Below, piece by piece: positions 9,778 to 18,981 of a stretch of DNA of 64,000 bases. A program made the position numbers and the translations under genes. Origin of the DNA: Paracoccus isoporae. Its GTDB lineage: Bacteria; Pseudomonadota; Alphaproteobacteria; Rhodobacterales; Rhodobacteraceae. Every line of letters begins with the position of its first letter. Position 1 is the first letter of the stretch. The notes under the pieces are model-generated. The model was given only the letters and a program-made list of their open reading frames with translations. It did no database searches and had not been told where the DNA came from. The DNA lies in assembly GCF_900101865.1 (NCBI RefSeq), contig NZ_FNAH01000004.1, positions 186,001-250,000 on the forward strand, given 5' to 3'.

Positions 9778-10819
9778 GACTGAGCTGTTCCTGACTATTC
9801 CCGACAATGTCGACGACCGCATCGATAAGGCACTTGCCGATCTGGTGCCAGCAGAAGCCGCGCTGTCGCGCTCTCGCATTGCCAGGTTGATCGCGGAGGG
9901 CGCGGTCAGCGGCCCGGACGGGGTGGTGCGCGGCGCGAAGCTGAAGGTGCAGCCGGGCCAGAGCTTTCGCATCCACCTGCCCGAGCCGGAGCCGGTGGAG
10001 ACCCGCCCGCAGGACATTCCGCTGCATGTCGTTTACGAGGATGCCGATCTGATCGTGATCGACAAGCCCGCGGGCATGGTCGTCCACCCGGCGCCGGGCA
10101 GCCCGGACGGCACGCTGGTCAACGCGCTGCTGCACCATTGCGCCTCCAGCCTGTCGGGGATCGGCGGCGCGGCACGGCCCGGCATCGTGCACCGGATCGA
10201 CAAGGACACCTCCGGCCTGCTGGTCGCGGCGAAATCGGACCGCGCGCATCATGGGCTTGCCGCCCAGTTCGAGGCGCACAGCGCCGAGCGGGCCTATCTG
10301 GCGCTCGCGCATGGGGTGATCGACGCCGCCGATTCAAGACTTCGCGGCCTGCGCGGGATCAGCTTCGAGCCGGGCGCGGTCCTGAAGATCACTTCGCGCC
10401 TCGACCGCCATCCCGGCGACCGGCAGAAACAGGCGGTCAGCTTCGACGGCGGGCGCGGCCGGCACGCCGTCACCCGCGCCCGGATGCTGGAACAATTCGG
10501 CCGCCCCGGCGCGGCGATGCTGGTCGAATGCCGGCTGGAAACCGGGCGCACCCACCAGATCCGCGTGCACATGGCCTATGCCGGTCTTGGGCTGATCGGA
10601 GATCCGGTCTATGGTGGGGCGCGCAAGGCCTCGGCGCGCGCCCTCGGCCCGGCGGCGGATATGGTGCAGGCATTTGCCCGCCAGGCTTTGCACGCCGCCC
10701 GGCTGGGATTCGTGCATCCCGTCACCGGGGCGTATCTGGAATTCACATCGCAACTGCCCGCGGATATGCAGGCGCTTCTGACCGGGCTGCGCGGAACTGC
10801 CCCATCCCAACCGCGTTGA
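9776..10819 (+). CDS. RluA-family 23S rRNA pseudouridine synthase (RluD-like)
   Basis: This 347-residue enzyme isomerises specific uridines in RNA. It has an N-terminal S4-like RNA-binding domain (about 10-75) and the catalytic RluA domain with the signature HRIDKDTSGLLV; Asp142 is the catalytic residue. The layout fits RluD, which modifies the helix 69 loop of 23S rRNA, but RluC-type specificity cannot be excluded. It precedes rpoH by 19 bp on the same strand, and read-through into rpoH is likely. The start codon at 9776 overlaps that of the divergent membrane protein gene. Confidence 0.9.
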   Translation: MTELFLTIPDNVDDRIDKALADLVPAEAALSRSRIARLIAEGAVSGPDGVVRGAKLKVQPGQSFRIHLPEPEPVETRPQDIPLHVVYEDADLIVIDKPAGMVVHPAPGSPDGTLVNALLHHCASSLSGIGGAARPGIVHRIDKDTSGLLVAAKSDRAHHGLAAQFEAHSAERAYLALAHGVIDAADSRLRGLRGISFEPGAVLKITSRLDRHPGDRQKQAVSFDGGRGRHAVTRARMLEQFGRPGAAMLVECRLETGRTHQIRVHMAYAGLGLIGDPVYGGARKASARALGPAADMVQAFARQALHAARLGFVHPVTGAYLEFTSQLPADMQALLTGLRGTAPSQPR

Positions 10820-10838
10820 TCCGGCGAGAGGACAGGAC

Positions 10839-11744
10839 ATGGCCAATTACACGACTCTTCCCGCCCCGAGCCCCGAGCAGGGGCTCAATCGCTACCTTCA
10901 GGAAATCCGCAAATTCCCGCTTCTGGAACCGGAAGAGGAATACATGCTGGCCAAGGCCTGGACCGATCACGAGGACAGCGAGGCCGCGCATAAGCTGGTG
11001 ACGTCTCACCTGCGACTCGCCGCCAAGATCGCGATGGGCTATCGCGGCTACGGCCTGCCCCAGGCCGAGGTGATCTCGGAGGCCAATGTCGGTCTGATGC
11101 AGGCGGTGAAGCGGTTCGATCCGGAACGCGGTTTCCGGCTGGCCACCTATGCCATGTGGTGGATCCGCGCCTCGATCCAGGAATATATCCTGCGCTCCTG
11201 GTCGCTGGTGAAGATGGGCACCACATCCGGCCAGAAGAAACTGTTCTTCAACCTGCGCAAGGCCAAGAACCGCATCGGCGCGATGGAGGAAGGGGACCTG
11301 CGCCCCGAAAACGTGGCCCAGATCGCCAATGACCTGAACGTGACCGAGCAGGAGGTGATCGAGATGAACCGGCGCATGGCCGGGTCTGACGCCTCGCTGA
11401 ATGCCACGGTCGGCGCGGGTGACGGCGAATCGACGGCGCAATGGCAGGACTGGCTGGAGGACGAGGATGCCGACCAGGCCGAAGCCTATGCCGAGGCCGA
11501 CGAGCTGAACCTGCGCCGCGAGATGCTGGTCGAGGCGATGGATGTGCTGAATGACCGCGAGAAGGACATCCTGATGGAGCGCCGCCTGCGCGATGATCCC
11601 CTGACGCTCGAAGAGCTGTCCGGCCGCTATGACGTGTCGCGCGAACGCATCCGCCAGATCGAGGTGCGCGCCTTCGAGAAGCTGCAGGAGCGGATGCGCA
11701 ACCTGGCCCGCGACAAGGGCATGTCGGTCGAGGCCGCCGATTGA
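10839..11744 (+). CDS. rpoH: RNA polymerase sigma-32 factor, RpoHI type
   Basis: This 301-residue heat-shock sigma factor has sigma region 2 (about 45-120, with RFDPERGFRLATYAMWWIRA), the RpoH-specific box QKKLFFNLRK, and a region 4 helix-turn-helix near the C-terminus (LTLEELSGRYDVSRERIRQ). Sequence similarity recalled for Rhodobacter sphaeroides places it with RpoHI, the true heat-shock factor, not RpoHII, the singlet-oxygen factor. A good ribosome-binding site (GAGAGGACAGGAC) precedes ATG 10839. It directs transcription of chaperone and protease genes; a second rpoH gene would be expected elsewhere in the genome. Confidence 0.96.
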   Translation: MANYTTLPAPSPEQGLNRYLQEIRKFPLLEPEEEYMLAKAWTDHEDSEAAHKLVTSHLRLAAKIAMGYRGYGLPQAEVISEANVGLMQAVKRFDPERGFRLATYAMWWIRASIQEYILRSWSLVKMGTTSGQKKLFFNLRKAKNRIGAMEEGDLRPENVAQIANDLNVTEQEVIEMNRRMAGSDASLNATVGAGDGESTAQWQDWLEDEDADQAEAYAEADELNLRREMLVEAMDVLNDREKDILMERRLRDDPLTLEELSGRYDVSRERIRQIEVRAFEKLQERMRNLARDKGMSVEAAD

Positions 11745-11794
11745 GCGCCGCCCCGCAGTGAGCGCCACGGCGGCGTGGAGGGTGGCCGGATGAG

Positions 11795-12835
11795 ATGAGA
11801 TCCACCGCGCTGAAACAGTTCCAGCGGCTCGAGGCCTCCGGCCAGTGGCAGGCCGTGCCCGATGCACAGCCGCGCGAGGTGATCGTCTCGATCGGCGAGG
11901 CGACGCTGATCCTCAGCGATCCCGGCTCCGACGCCCCGCTGGCGCATTGGTCTCTGCCGGCGGTGGAGCGCGCCAATCCCGGCCAGATGCCGGCGCGCTA
12001 CCGCCCCGCCGCGGCCGAGGCCGCCGGGTCGGAGACGCTGGTTCTGGACGATGTTCTGATGATCGAGGCGATCGACCGCGTGCAGTCGGCCATCGCCGCG
12101 CGCCGCGCCCATCCCGGCCGGGTCCGCGGCGGGCTGACCGTCGCGGTGCTGCTGGCGCTGATCGTCGCGGCGGCGGTCTGGCTGCCACCGGCGCTGCGCG
12201 ATCACGCGGTGCGGATCACACCGGCGGCCGAGCGCGGCCGGATCGGTGCCGCCATCCTGTCGAACATGGCGCCGATGACCGGCCCCGCCTGCTCCGCACC
12301 CGCCGGGCAGGCGGCGCTGCACCGCCTCGCCGCGCGCACCGGCCTGCCGGACCCGGCCCGGCTCGTGGTGCTGCCAGACGGGATGGCCGGCGCGCGCATG
12401 CTGCCCGGCGGCATCGTCGCCATCTCCGCCGATCTCGTCACCGGGCGCAGCGGGCCGGAGGCCCTGGCCGGGCATCTGCTGGCCGCAAGGCTCAGCGCCG
12501 AGACCCATGACCCGATGGATGCGGTGATGCGGCAGGCGCGGATCAACGATGTGCTGGCCCTGCTGACCAGCGGCGCGCTGCCAGAGCATGCGTTGAGCGG
12601 TATTTCGGCCGCGATCTGGGCGGTGCCGCCGCCGATGGCCGATGAACACGCCCTGCTGGAGGCCTTCGGCCAGACCCGGATCCCGTCCGGCCCGTTCGCG
12701 GACACGCTGGCCGAGGGCAATCGCGCCTCCGTCCCGCTCTCCGAATCCGACCCGTTCCGCTCCGATCCCTATCCGCCCCTGATGAGCGAGCGCGACTGGG
12801 TCGCCCTTCAGCAGATCTGCACGGTGACGGGCTAG
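11795..12835 (+). CDS. Single-pass membrane protein resembling an M48 peptidase without its zinc site
   Basis: This 346-residue protein has a cytosolic N-terminal part (1-110), one membrane helix (about 113-131, GLTVAVLLALIVAAAVWL) and a C-terminal domain. That domain has an LPGGIVAIS strand (203-211) followed by GPEALAGHLLAARL, the place where M48 peptidases carry an LPGG..V strand and then the zinc helix with HExxH. Here no HExxH is present, so if the domain is M48-derived it is catalytically dead. The gene starts about 50 bp after rpoH on the same strand. Its function is unknown; the M48 relation is my inference from local pattern. Confidence 0.65.
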   Translation: MRSTALKQFQRLEASGQWQAVPDAQPREVIVSIGEATLILSDPGSDAPLAHWSLPAVERANPGQMPARYRPAAAEAAGSETLVLDDVLMIEAIDRVQSAIAARRAHPGRVRGGLTVAVLLALIVAAAVWLPPALRDHAVRITPAAERGRIGAAILSNMAPMTGPACSAPAGQAALHRLAARTGLPDPARLVVLPDGMAGARMLPGGIVAISADLVTGRSGPEALAGHLLAARLSAETHDPMDAVMRQARINDVLALLTSGALPEHALSGISAAIWAVPPPMADEHALLEAFGQTRIPSGPFADTLAEGNRASVPLSESDPFRSDPYPPLMSERDWVALQQICTVTG

Positions 12836-13019
12836 CACCACGCCGCGTGACATGGCGCATGACCGGCAAGCCGCAGCGGCGGGGCGGCTGCCGTCGTCGC
12901 ATGACGGACAGGCAGCAGCGTCCGTCCCCGGCTGGCCCGGCTCCGCAATGCCGCCGAATACTCATGGCTCCGAGACGACGGCGGGCCGGCACGCGATTCG
13001 CCGGCGGCAGGCCCGCAGT

Positions 13020-14105
13020 TCATCGCGAAAACGCAGCGACGTATCCCGCCCTTTGCAGCCGGCGCAGCGCCGCCTGCAGATCGGCGGGTGAGGCGAAGGG
13101 TCCGGTCAGCACCCGCCGGTCCGCCGCGCTGTCCCCGCTGCGTTCGCGCAGGGCGCGGTAGCCCATGCCGCGCAGGTCGCTGAGCGCCTTGTCCACCCCC
13201 GCAGGACCGTAGCGGCCGATCTGGATATAGCGGGGCGCAGGCTGCGCGCGCGTGGGGGTATGGGCCTGTCCCGGCGCTGTGACGCGCTCCCGAGGCAGGC
13301 CCACACTGCGCGGCGCCGTCCGGGCCGCGTCCTTCGAGACGGCCGCTTCGCTGCGCATCATCCGCCCGCCTCCGCCCGATCCCGGTGCCGATCTGCCATT
13401 CTGTGCCTTTACTGGCGGCGTCAGCTTCGCCATGCGCGGATCAGACCCGTGCTGGAGACGTTCCTCCTCCGCCCCTGCATCTTCCGGCTCCGGCCGCGTC
13501 GCCACGCGCCGCTGCAAAAGATCCTCACTGTCACGTCCGGCGGCACAGCGCCCGCGCGTCGGATCATCCGCGGCAGGCGGCCGTCCCGGACCGGCCGCCC
13601 GCATCCCCAGCAGGGCGCACAGCCGCGCCGCGTCGGCCGTCGCCGGACCGGCCACGGCGAGACCGTCACGCAGCCGCATGGCCAGCGCAATGTCCTCGGC
13701 CAGATCGCCCCCCGGCGGCGGGGCCGCATCCGGCGGCGGCTTGCCGCCCTGCCCCGCCCCTGCGCCCGGCGGGTCCGGCTGCCGTGGCCCATCGCCCGCA
13801 ATCGCCGCGCCGGAGGTCACCACGCGCGTGACCAGGTCGCGCTCGATCTGCTCCGGCGAGGCCAATGTCTCCGCCGCACTCTCCGCCGCGTCCTGTCCGC
13901 GCCCGGTCAGGCTGGGCGGAAAGCCGCAGATCGGCATGCCATCGCTGTCCCGCCGCGCGATCCAGCCGCCCTCCTGCCGCAGATAGACGCAGCCCGCGCT
14001 GTCGATATATTGCGCGGCACGAAACCCCGGCGGCGGGGCCTCCACCGGGCCGGCCCGGACGGAGCCTGCGACGATCAGGCAGAGACAGAGCAGTGCGATC
14101 CGCAT
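13020..14105 (-). CDS. Exported SPOR-domain protein
   Basis: This 361-residue protein has a cleavable signal peptide (MRIALLCLCLIVAGSVRA), a conserved exported segment containing one CVYLRQEGGWIARR strand, a long low-complexity proline/glycine/alanine linker, and a C-terminal SPOR domain (about 290-361) with the YIQIGRYG and VLTGPFASPADLQAAL strands. SPOR domains bind denuded glycan strands at the division septum, so a septal envelope role is likely. ATG 14105 is chosen because GAGG lies at suitable distance; a GTG six bases upstream is the alternative. The linker is poorly conserved in such proteins. Confidence 0.82.
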   Translation of the reverse strand: MRIALLCLCLIVAGSVRAGPVEAPPPGFRAAQYIDSAGCVYLRQEGGWIARRDSDGMPICGFPPSLTGRGQDAAESAAETLASPEQIERDLVTRVVTSGAAIAGDGPRQPDPPGAGAGQGGKPPPDAAPPPGGDLAEDIALAMRLRDGLAVAGPATADAARLCALLGMRAAGPGRPPAADDPTRGRCAAGRDSEDLLQRRVATRPEPEDAGAEEERLQHGSDPRMAKLTPPVKAQNGRSAPGSGGGGRMMRSEAAVSKDAARTAPRSVGLPRERVTAPGQAHTPTRAQPAPRYIQIGRYGPAGVDKALSDLRGMGYRALRERSGDSAADRRVLTGPFASPADLQAALRRLQRAGYVAAFSR

Positions 14106-14171
14106 CGGCACCTCGAATCGGACGGGATGCCCCGGTTCTAGCCCCGGCGGGATTGACGCGCGGTTAATCCG

Positions 14172-14807
14172 TCACTTCGTCCCGAACATGCGGTCGCCCG
14201 CATCGCCCAGACCCGGCACGATATAGCCGTGATCGTCCAGCCGCTCATCCAGGGCGGCGGTCACGATCGGCACATCGGGATGGGCCTCCTGCATGCGCGC
14301 CACCCCCTCCGGCGCCGCCAGCAGGCACAGGAACCGGATGTCGCGCGCGCCGGATTGCTTGATCAGATCCACCGCCGCGGCCGAGGAATTGCCGGTGGCC
14401 AGCATCGGATCGACCACGATGGTCATGCGCGCCTCCAGCCCCTTCGGCAGCTTTGAATAATACTGCACCGGCTGGAGCGTGTCGGGGTCGCGATACAGCC
14501 CCACGAACCCGACCCGCGCCGACGGAATCAGCTCAAGGATCCCGTCCAGAAGCCCGTTGCCCGCCCGCAGGATCGAGACGAGGGCCAGTTTCTTGCCCGC
14601 GATCACCGGCGCATCCATCGCGTGCAGCGGGGTCTGGATCCGCTGGGTGGAGATGGGCAGCTCCCGCGTCACCTCATAGGCCAGCAACAGGCTGATCTCG
14701 CGCAGAAGCTGGCGGAACGCGCCGGTCGAGGTGTCGCGGTCGCGCATGATGGTCAGCTTGTGCTGCACCAGCGGGTGATCGACGATGGTCAGATGCGTCT
14801 CGGACAT
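14172..14807 (-). CDS. upp: Uracil phosphoribosyltransferase
   Basis: This 211-residue enzyme converts uracil and PRPP to UMP. The PRPP-binding segment appears as [18 protein letters not shown] and the uracil-binding C-terminus as [15 protein letters not shown], both typical. It is the last gene of the cdd-deoA-deoB-add-upp salvage operon, 17 bp after add. Uracil from thymidine phosphorylase acting on deoxyuridine is its obvious local substrate. Confidence 0.97.
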   Translation of the reverse strand: MSETHLTIVDHPLVQHKLTIMRDRDTSTGAFRQLLREISLLLAYEVTRELPISTQRIQTPLHAMDAPVIAGKKLALVSILRAGNGLLDGILELIPSARVGFVGLYRDPDTLQPVQYYSKLPKGLEARMTIVVDPMLATGNSSAAAVDLIKQSGARDIRFLCLLAAPEGVARMQEAHPDVPIVTAALDERLDDHGYIVPGLGDAGDRMFGTK

Positions 14808-14824
14808 GGGGATCTCCGTTTCGG

Positions 14825-15805
14825 TCAGGCAAAGCGGCCGCGCAGCCTGTCTCGGGTGGCGGCATCGCAGAAGGCGGCCTCGGCGGCAATCAGGTTCATC
14901 TCGCGGAACTCCGCCTCGGCCCAGCCGAATGCATCCGCCAGCCGCGCATATTCATGGCTGAGCGTGGTGTGGAAGAACGGCGGATCGTCGGTGGACACCG
15001 TCACCTTCACCCCGGCATCGGCCAGCTTTGCAATGGGATGGGCGGACCAGTCGGGATAGATGCCAAGCGCGATGTTGGAGCCGGGGCAGACCTCCAGCAC
15101 GATCCCCTGCTCCGCCAGATCCCGCATCAGGGCCGGATCCTGCACGGCATGAACGCCATGGCCCACCCGGCTGATGCCTAGGCTCATCGCGTCGCGGATG
15201 GATTGCGGCCCGCCCCATTCCCCGGCATGGCAGGTCAGGCCCAGCCCGGCCTCTCGCGCGCAATCGAAGCTCCAGGTGAAATCCTGAGGCGTGCCGACGG
15301 TTTCCGCGCCGCCCATGCCGAAGCCGCTGACCCATCCGGTATGATCCTCGCTCGCGGTTTCGCGCGCGCAGATGGCGCTTGCGCGGGCGCGGTCGGGGCC
15401 GAAATGTCGGATCGGGGTGATGATGGCGCGGCTGTCGATGCCGTGGGCGCCCATCTCCTCCGCAACCTCGACCATGGCGGCCAGATAGTCGCGCCAGGCG
15501 GACAGATCGCCGCCGCCGCAGAATTCGGGCGACACGAACAGCTCCGCATAGATGGCGCCATGCTCGGCACAATTGCCCAGCACCTCGCGCAAGAGCCGCG
15601 CATAATCCTGCGGGGTGCGGATCACCGAGGTCGCCACCTCGTAGACGCGCAGGAAATCGGTGAAGCCGTCATAGGCATAATGCCCCTGCCCATCGAAGAT
15701 GCCGGAGAGATCCGCCCCCTGTTCCGCCGCCAGCCCGCGCACGAAGCCGGGCGGGGCGGCCCCTTCCAGATGCAGATGGAGTTCGATCTTGCTGAGATCC
15801 TTCAT
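14825..15805 (-). CDS. add: Adenosine deaminase
   Basis: This 326-residue amidohydrolase converts adenosine and deoxyadenosine to inosine forms. HLHLEGA at the N-terminus gives two zinc ligands, CHAGEWGGP supplies the third histidine and the catalytic glutamate region, and VSTDDPPFF near the C-terminus gives the aspartates. The length is normal. Some family members act on adenine instead of adenosine, and sequence alone does not fully separate them, but placement in a nucleoside salvage operon favours adenosine. It lies 24 bp after deoB. Confidence 0.9.
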   Translation of the reverse strand: MKDLSKIELHLHLEGAAPPGFVRGLAAEQGADLSGIFDGQGHYAYDGFTDFLRVYEVATSVIRTPQDYARLLREVLGNCAEHGAIYAELFVSPEFCGGGDLSAWRDYLAAMVEVAEEMGAHGIDSRAIITPIRHFGPDRARASAICARETASEDHTGWVSGFGMGGAETVGTPQDFTWSFDCAREAGLGLTCHAGEWGGPQSIRDAMSLGISRVGHGVHAVQDPALMRDLAEQGIVLEVCPGSNIALGIYPDWSAHPIAKLADAGVKVTVSTDDPPFFHTTLSHEYARLADAFGWAEAEFREMNLIAAEAAFCDAATRDRLRGRFA

Positions 15806-15829
15806 GCGGTCATGGCCCTTGATCCGGTA

Positions 15830-17014
15830 TCAGAGAAAGTTCTTGCCGTGGCCCGGCGCGGGCAGGCCCAGATGCGCGGCGACGCTGGCCCCGATGTCGG
15901 AGAACCCGACCTGCCCCACCGCCTGCGAGGCCGCACCATGGCGCGCGCCCAGCACCGGCACCCGCTCGCGCGTGTGGTCGGTGCCGGTCCAGGACGGGTC
16001 ATTGCCGTGATCGGCGGTGAACAGGATCAGATCGCCGGGCTTCAGCCGGTGGAGCGCCTGCCCGACGATCCCGTCGAACCATTCCAGATGCGCGGCATAG
16101 CCGGGAATGTCGCGCCGATGGCCATAGAGGCTGTCGAATTCGACGAAATTGGCGAAGGTCAGGCTGTCCGGCTCCGCCTCCTCGATCAGGCGCAGCAGGT
16201 GACCCGCCAGATCGGCGTCGGAACCGCCCTTGTGCAGGCGGGTGATGCCGCGATGGCTGAAAATATCGCCGATCTTGCCCACCGCATGGGTCACGCGCCC
16301 GGCCTGCGCGGCAATGTCCAGGATCGTGTCGGCGGGCGGCGCGATGGCGTAATCGCGGCGGTTGGCGGTCCGCTGGAACCCCCCCGGCCCGCCCAGGAAG
16401 GGCCGCGCGATCACCCGGCCCACGCGCATCTCGTGCAGCATCGGCGCCAGCGTCTCGCACAGCTTCAACAGCCGGTCGAGCCCGAAGGCCTCCTCATGCG
16501 CGGCGATCTGGAACACGCTGTCGGCGGAGGTGTAGCAGATCGGCCAGCCGGTGCGCAGATGCTCCGCGCCCAGCTCCTCCAGCATCACCGTGCCGGAGCC
16601 GTGCCGGTTGCCGAGGATGCGCTCGGTCCCGGCCAGTTCGCAGACCCGCGCCACCACCTCCGGCGGGAAGGCGGGCTGACGGTCGGGAAAATAATGCCAG
16701 TCCCAGGGCACCGGCACGCCGGCCAGCTCCCAATGCCCCGAAGGCGTATCCTTGCCCGGCGAGATCTCGGTCGCCGCACCCCAGATCCCCTGCGGCGCGG
16801 CCCCCAGCCCCGGCGCCTCCGCGCCCGAGGCCAGCCGGATCGCGGCCCCCAGCCCCAGCCGGTCCAGATGCGGCAGATCGAGGCGCTGCGCCTCGGCGAT
16901 ATGCAGCACGGTGTTGGCGCCGGTATCGGGACGCCCTTCGTTGAAGAACTGCCCCGCATCCGGCGCGCCGCCGATGCCGACGGAATCCATCACCACCAGA
17001 AAGGCCCGGCTCAT
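15830..17014 (-). CDS. deoB: Phosphopentomutase
   Basis: This 394-residue alkaline-phosphatase-superfamily enzyme interconverts (deoxy)ribose 1-phosphate and 5-phosphate. The N-terminal metal ligand region MDSVGIGGAPDAG, the GKDTPSGHWE segment carrying the phosphorylated threonine, and the C-terminal DHGNDPSW metal site are all present. ATG 17014 overlaps the deoA stop codon by 4 bp. It feeds sugar phosphate from DeoA and any purine nucleoside phosphorylase into central metabolism. Confidence 0.96.
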   Translation of the reverse strand: MSRAFLVVMDSVGIGGAPDAGQFFNEGRPDTGANTVLHIAEAQRLDLPHLDRLGLGAAIRLASGAEAPGLGAAPQGIWGAATEISPGKDTPSGHWELAGVPVPWDWHYFPDRQPAFPPEVVARVCELAGTERILGNRHGSGTVMLEELGAEHLRTGWPICYTSADSVFQIAAHEEAFGLDRLLKLCETLAPMLHEMRVGRVIARPFLGGPGGFQRTANRRDYAIAPPADTILDIAAQAGRVTHAVGKIGDIFSHRGITRLHKGGSDADLAGHLLRLIEEAEPDSLTFANFVEFDSLYGHRRDIPGYAAHLEWFDGIVGQALHRLKPGDLILFTADHGNDPSWTGTDHTRERVPVLGARHGAASQAVGQVGFSDIGASVAAHLGLPAPGHGKNFL

Positions 17015-18324
17015 GCCTGACCCCCGTCGACCGGATCGGATGGCGGCACCCTGCCCCGGATCAGCGGTCCGGGCGGCGGCGCGTCGTCGGCAATGCGGTA
17101 AGCCGCTCTCACCGCATCCACCGCTGCCTCTGCCTCGGCCTCGCTGGCCGCATGCACGACCGCGATCCGCCCCTCCGTCGCCTCACCCAGCCTTCGCAGC
17201 TCCGACAGCCCGACCCGGTGGTCGATCTTCTGCCCGGCCCGGACGCGCCCGCCGCCCAGTCCGATCACCGCGTGACCCAATGCAGCCACATCGATCCCGG
17301 CCACCACGCCCTGCGGGGCGGACACATCGCGCGTCACCGGCGCAGCGGCCAGATGCCTGTCGGGGGCGTCGATCAGATCGCCCGGCCCGCCCTGCGCGGC
17401 GACCATGCGGCCGAAAATCTCTGCCGCTTCACCGCTGTCGAGCGCCCGCTCCGCGCGGTCTGCCGCATCGTCGATCCCGGCCAGAGCCAACGCCTCCGCC
17501 GCCAGCGCCAGCGTGACCTCGCGCAGCGCCGAACCCTCGCCGCGCAGACAGGCAATCGCCGCGCGCACCTCCAGCCCGTTGCCGGCCGCACGGGCCAGCG
17601 GCTGATCCATGTCGGTGATCAGCGCCGAACAGCGACACCCCGCCGCATTCGCGGTGGAGACCAGCGATTGCGCAAGCGCCTCCGCCTGGGCCGGATCGCC
17701 CAGAAACGCGCCGGAGCCGGATTTCACATCGAGGACCAGCGTATCCGGCCCCGCCGCCAGCTTCTTCGACAGGATCGAGGCGGTAATGAGGTCAATGGAT
17801 TCCACGCAGGCCGCCTCATCCCGGATCGCATAGAGCCGCCGGTCCGCCGGGGCCAGATCGCCCGAGGCGGCGACGATGGCGCAGCCGACCTCGCCGACCA
17901 CGCGGCGGAAATCGGCCTCGGGCAGATCGCAGCGAAACCCCGCAATCGCCTCCAGCTTGTCCAGCGTGCCGCCGGTATGGCCCAGCCCGCGCCCCGATAT
18001 CATCGGCACGTAGGCCCCGCAGGCCGCCAGAAGCGGGGCGAGGATAAGCGACACCACATCGCCCACCCCGCCGGTCGAATGCTTGTCGGACACCGGCCCC
18101 GGCAGATCCCAATCCAGCACATCGCCGGAATCACGCATCGCCAGCGTCAGCGCGCTGCGCGCCGAAACCGGCAGGCCGCGCGTCACCACCGCCATCGCGA
18201 AGGCCGCCGCCTGCGCATCGGACACCGACCCGTCGGCCAGACCGCGCGCGAACTGCGCCGCGCCCTCCGGCGTCAGCCCGCCGCCGTCACGCAGCCGTGC
18301 AATGATCGGGCGCGGATCGCTCAC
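17011..18324 (-). CDS. deoA: Thymidine phosphorylase
   Basis: This 437-residue enzyme cleaves thymidine and deoxyuridine to base and deoxyribose 1-phosphate. The phosphate- and nucleoside-binding glycine loop appears as DKHSTGGVGDVVSL, and the family signature SGRGLGHTGGTLDKLE follows it. The start is a GTG at 18324 whose four bases GTGA overlap the cdd stop codon. The open frame runs far upstream in this GC-rich DNA, but the extra sequence is antisense to the malic enzyme gene and is not coding. It overlaps deoB by 4 bp. Confidence 0.95.
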   Translation of the reverse strand: MSDPRPIIARLRDGGGLTPEGAAQFARGLADGSVSDAQAAAFAMAVVTRGLPVSARSALTLAMRDSGDVLDWDLPGPVSDKHSTGGVGDVVSLILAPLLAACGAYVPMISGRGLGHTGGTLDKLEAIAGFRCDLPEADFRRVVGEVGCAIVAASGDLAPADRRLYAIRDEAACVESIDLITASILSKKLAAGPDTLVLDVKSGSGAFLGDPAQAEALAQSLVSTANAAGCRCSALITDMDQPLARAAGNGLEVRAAIACLRGEGSALREVTLALAAEALALAGIDDAADRAERALDSGEAAEIFGRMVAAQGGPGDLIDAPDRHLAAAPVTRDVSAPQGVVAGIDVAALGHAVIGLGGGRVRAGQKIDHRVGLSELRRLGEATEGRIAVVHAASEAEAEAAVDAVRAAYRIADDAPPPGPLIRGRVPPSDPVDGGQA

Positions 18325-18719
18325 CCCTTGGCACCTTCCATATGGCCCGCATCGAAGCGGCCGGGCAGCAGCGCCCCGATCGTCGTCTGCATCGTGGCCC
18401 CGCCGGTCGTGGCCAGCAAAACCGGCGTCTCGCCCGCCCCGAACTCCGCCAGCTTCTGCCGGCATCCCCCGCAAGGCGGCACCGGGCTGGGCGAATCCGC
18501 GATCACCGCCACCTCGACCAGCTCCGTCTCCCCCGCCGCAACCATCGCGGCAATCGCGCCCGCCTCGGCGCAGGTGCCTTCGGGGTAAGCCACGTTCTCC
18601 ACGTTGCAGCCGCGATAGATCCGGCCCGAGCGCCCGCGCAGCGCCGCGCCGACCTTGAAGTTGGAATAGGGCGCATAGGCGGCCTCGCGGACCTCGCGCG
18701 CGGCGTCGAGAAGCGACAT
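18321..18719 (-). CDS. cdd: Cytidine deaminase
   Basis: This 132-residue homotetramer-type enzyme converts cytidine and deoxycytidine to uridine forms. The catalytic CAEAGAI (Cys and Glu) and the zinc-binding PPCGGCRQKL motifs are intact, with the substrate-binding NVENVAYPEGTC before them. ATG 18719 starts MSLLDAAREVREAAYAPYS. It is the first gene of the salvage operon, divergent from the malic enzyme gene, so the operon promoter must lie in 18720-18981. Confidence 0.96.
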   Translation of the reverse strand: MSLLDAAREVREAAYAPYSNFKVGAALRGRSGRIYRGCNVENVAYPEGTCAEAGAIAAMVAAGETELVEVAVIADSPSPVPPCGGCRQKLAEFGAGETPVLLATTGGATMQTTIGALLPGRFDAGHMEGAKG

Positions 18720-18981
18720 GGAACGGTCCCCCCGTGTTGGTTTGGGCGATTCTGCGCCCGGCGGTGCCGCGATGCAAGTGTGGCGCGGCGTCTCCGGGCG
18801 GGGCGGCGGGCCGGCTTCGCGTTTTCGCGACAGAAGTTTCAGGCCGGTTGCGGCTGGACGGTTGTGAAGCGTCATGCAACTGGTTTAACGCTGAACCAAC
18901 TGGCCGGGGACGGCCGGGCCGGCGGCCGGACCCGCCGCCTTGCCCGCGCCATCCCGCCGCGCATGCAGGAAAGGGACACCG

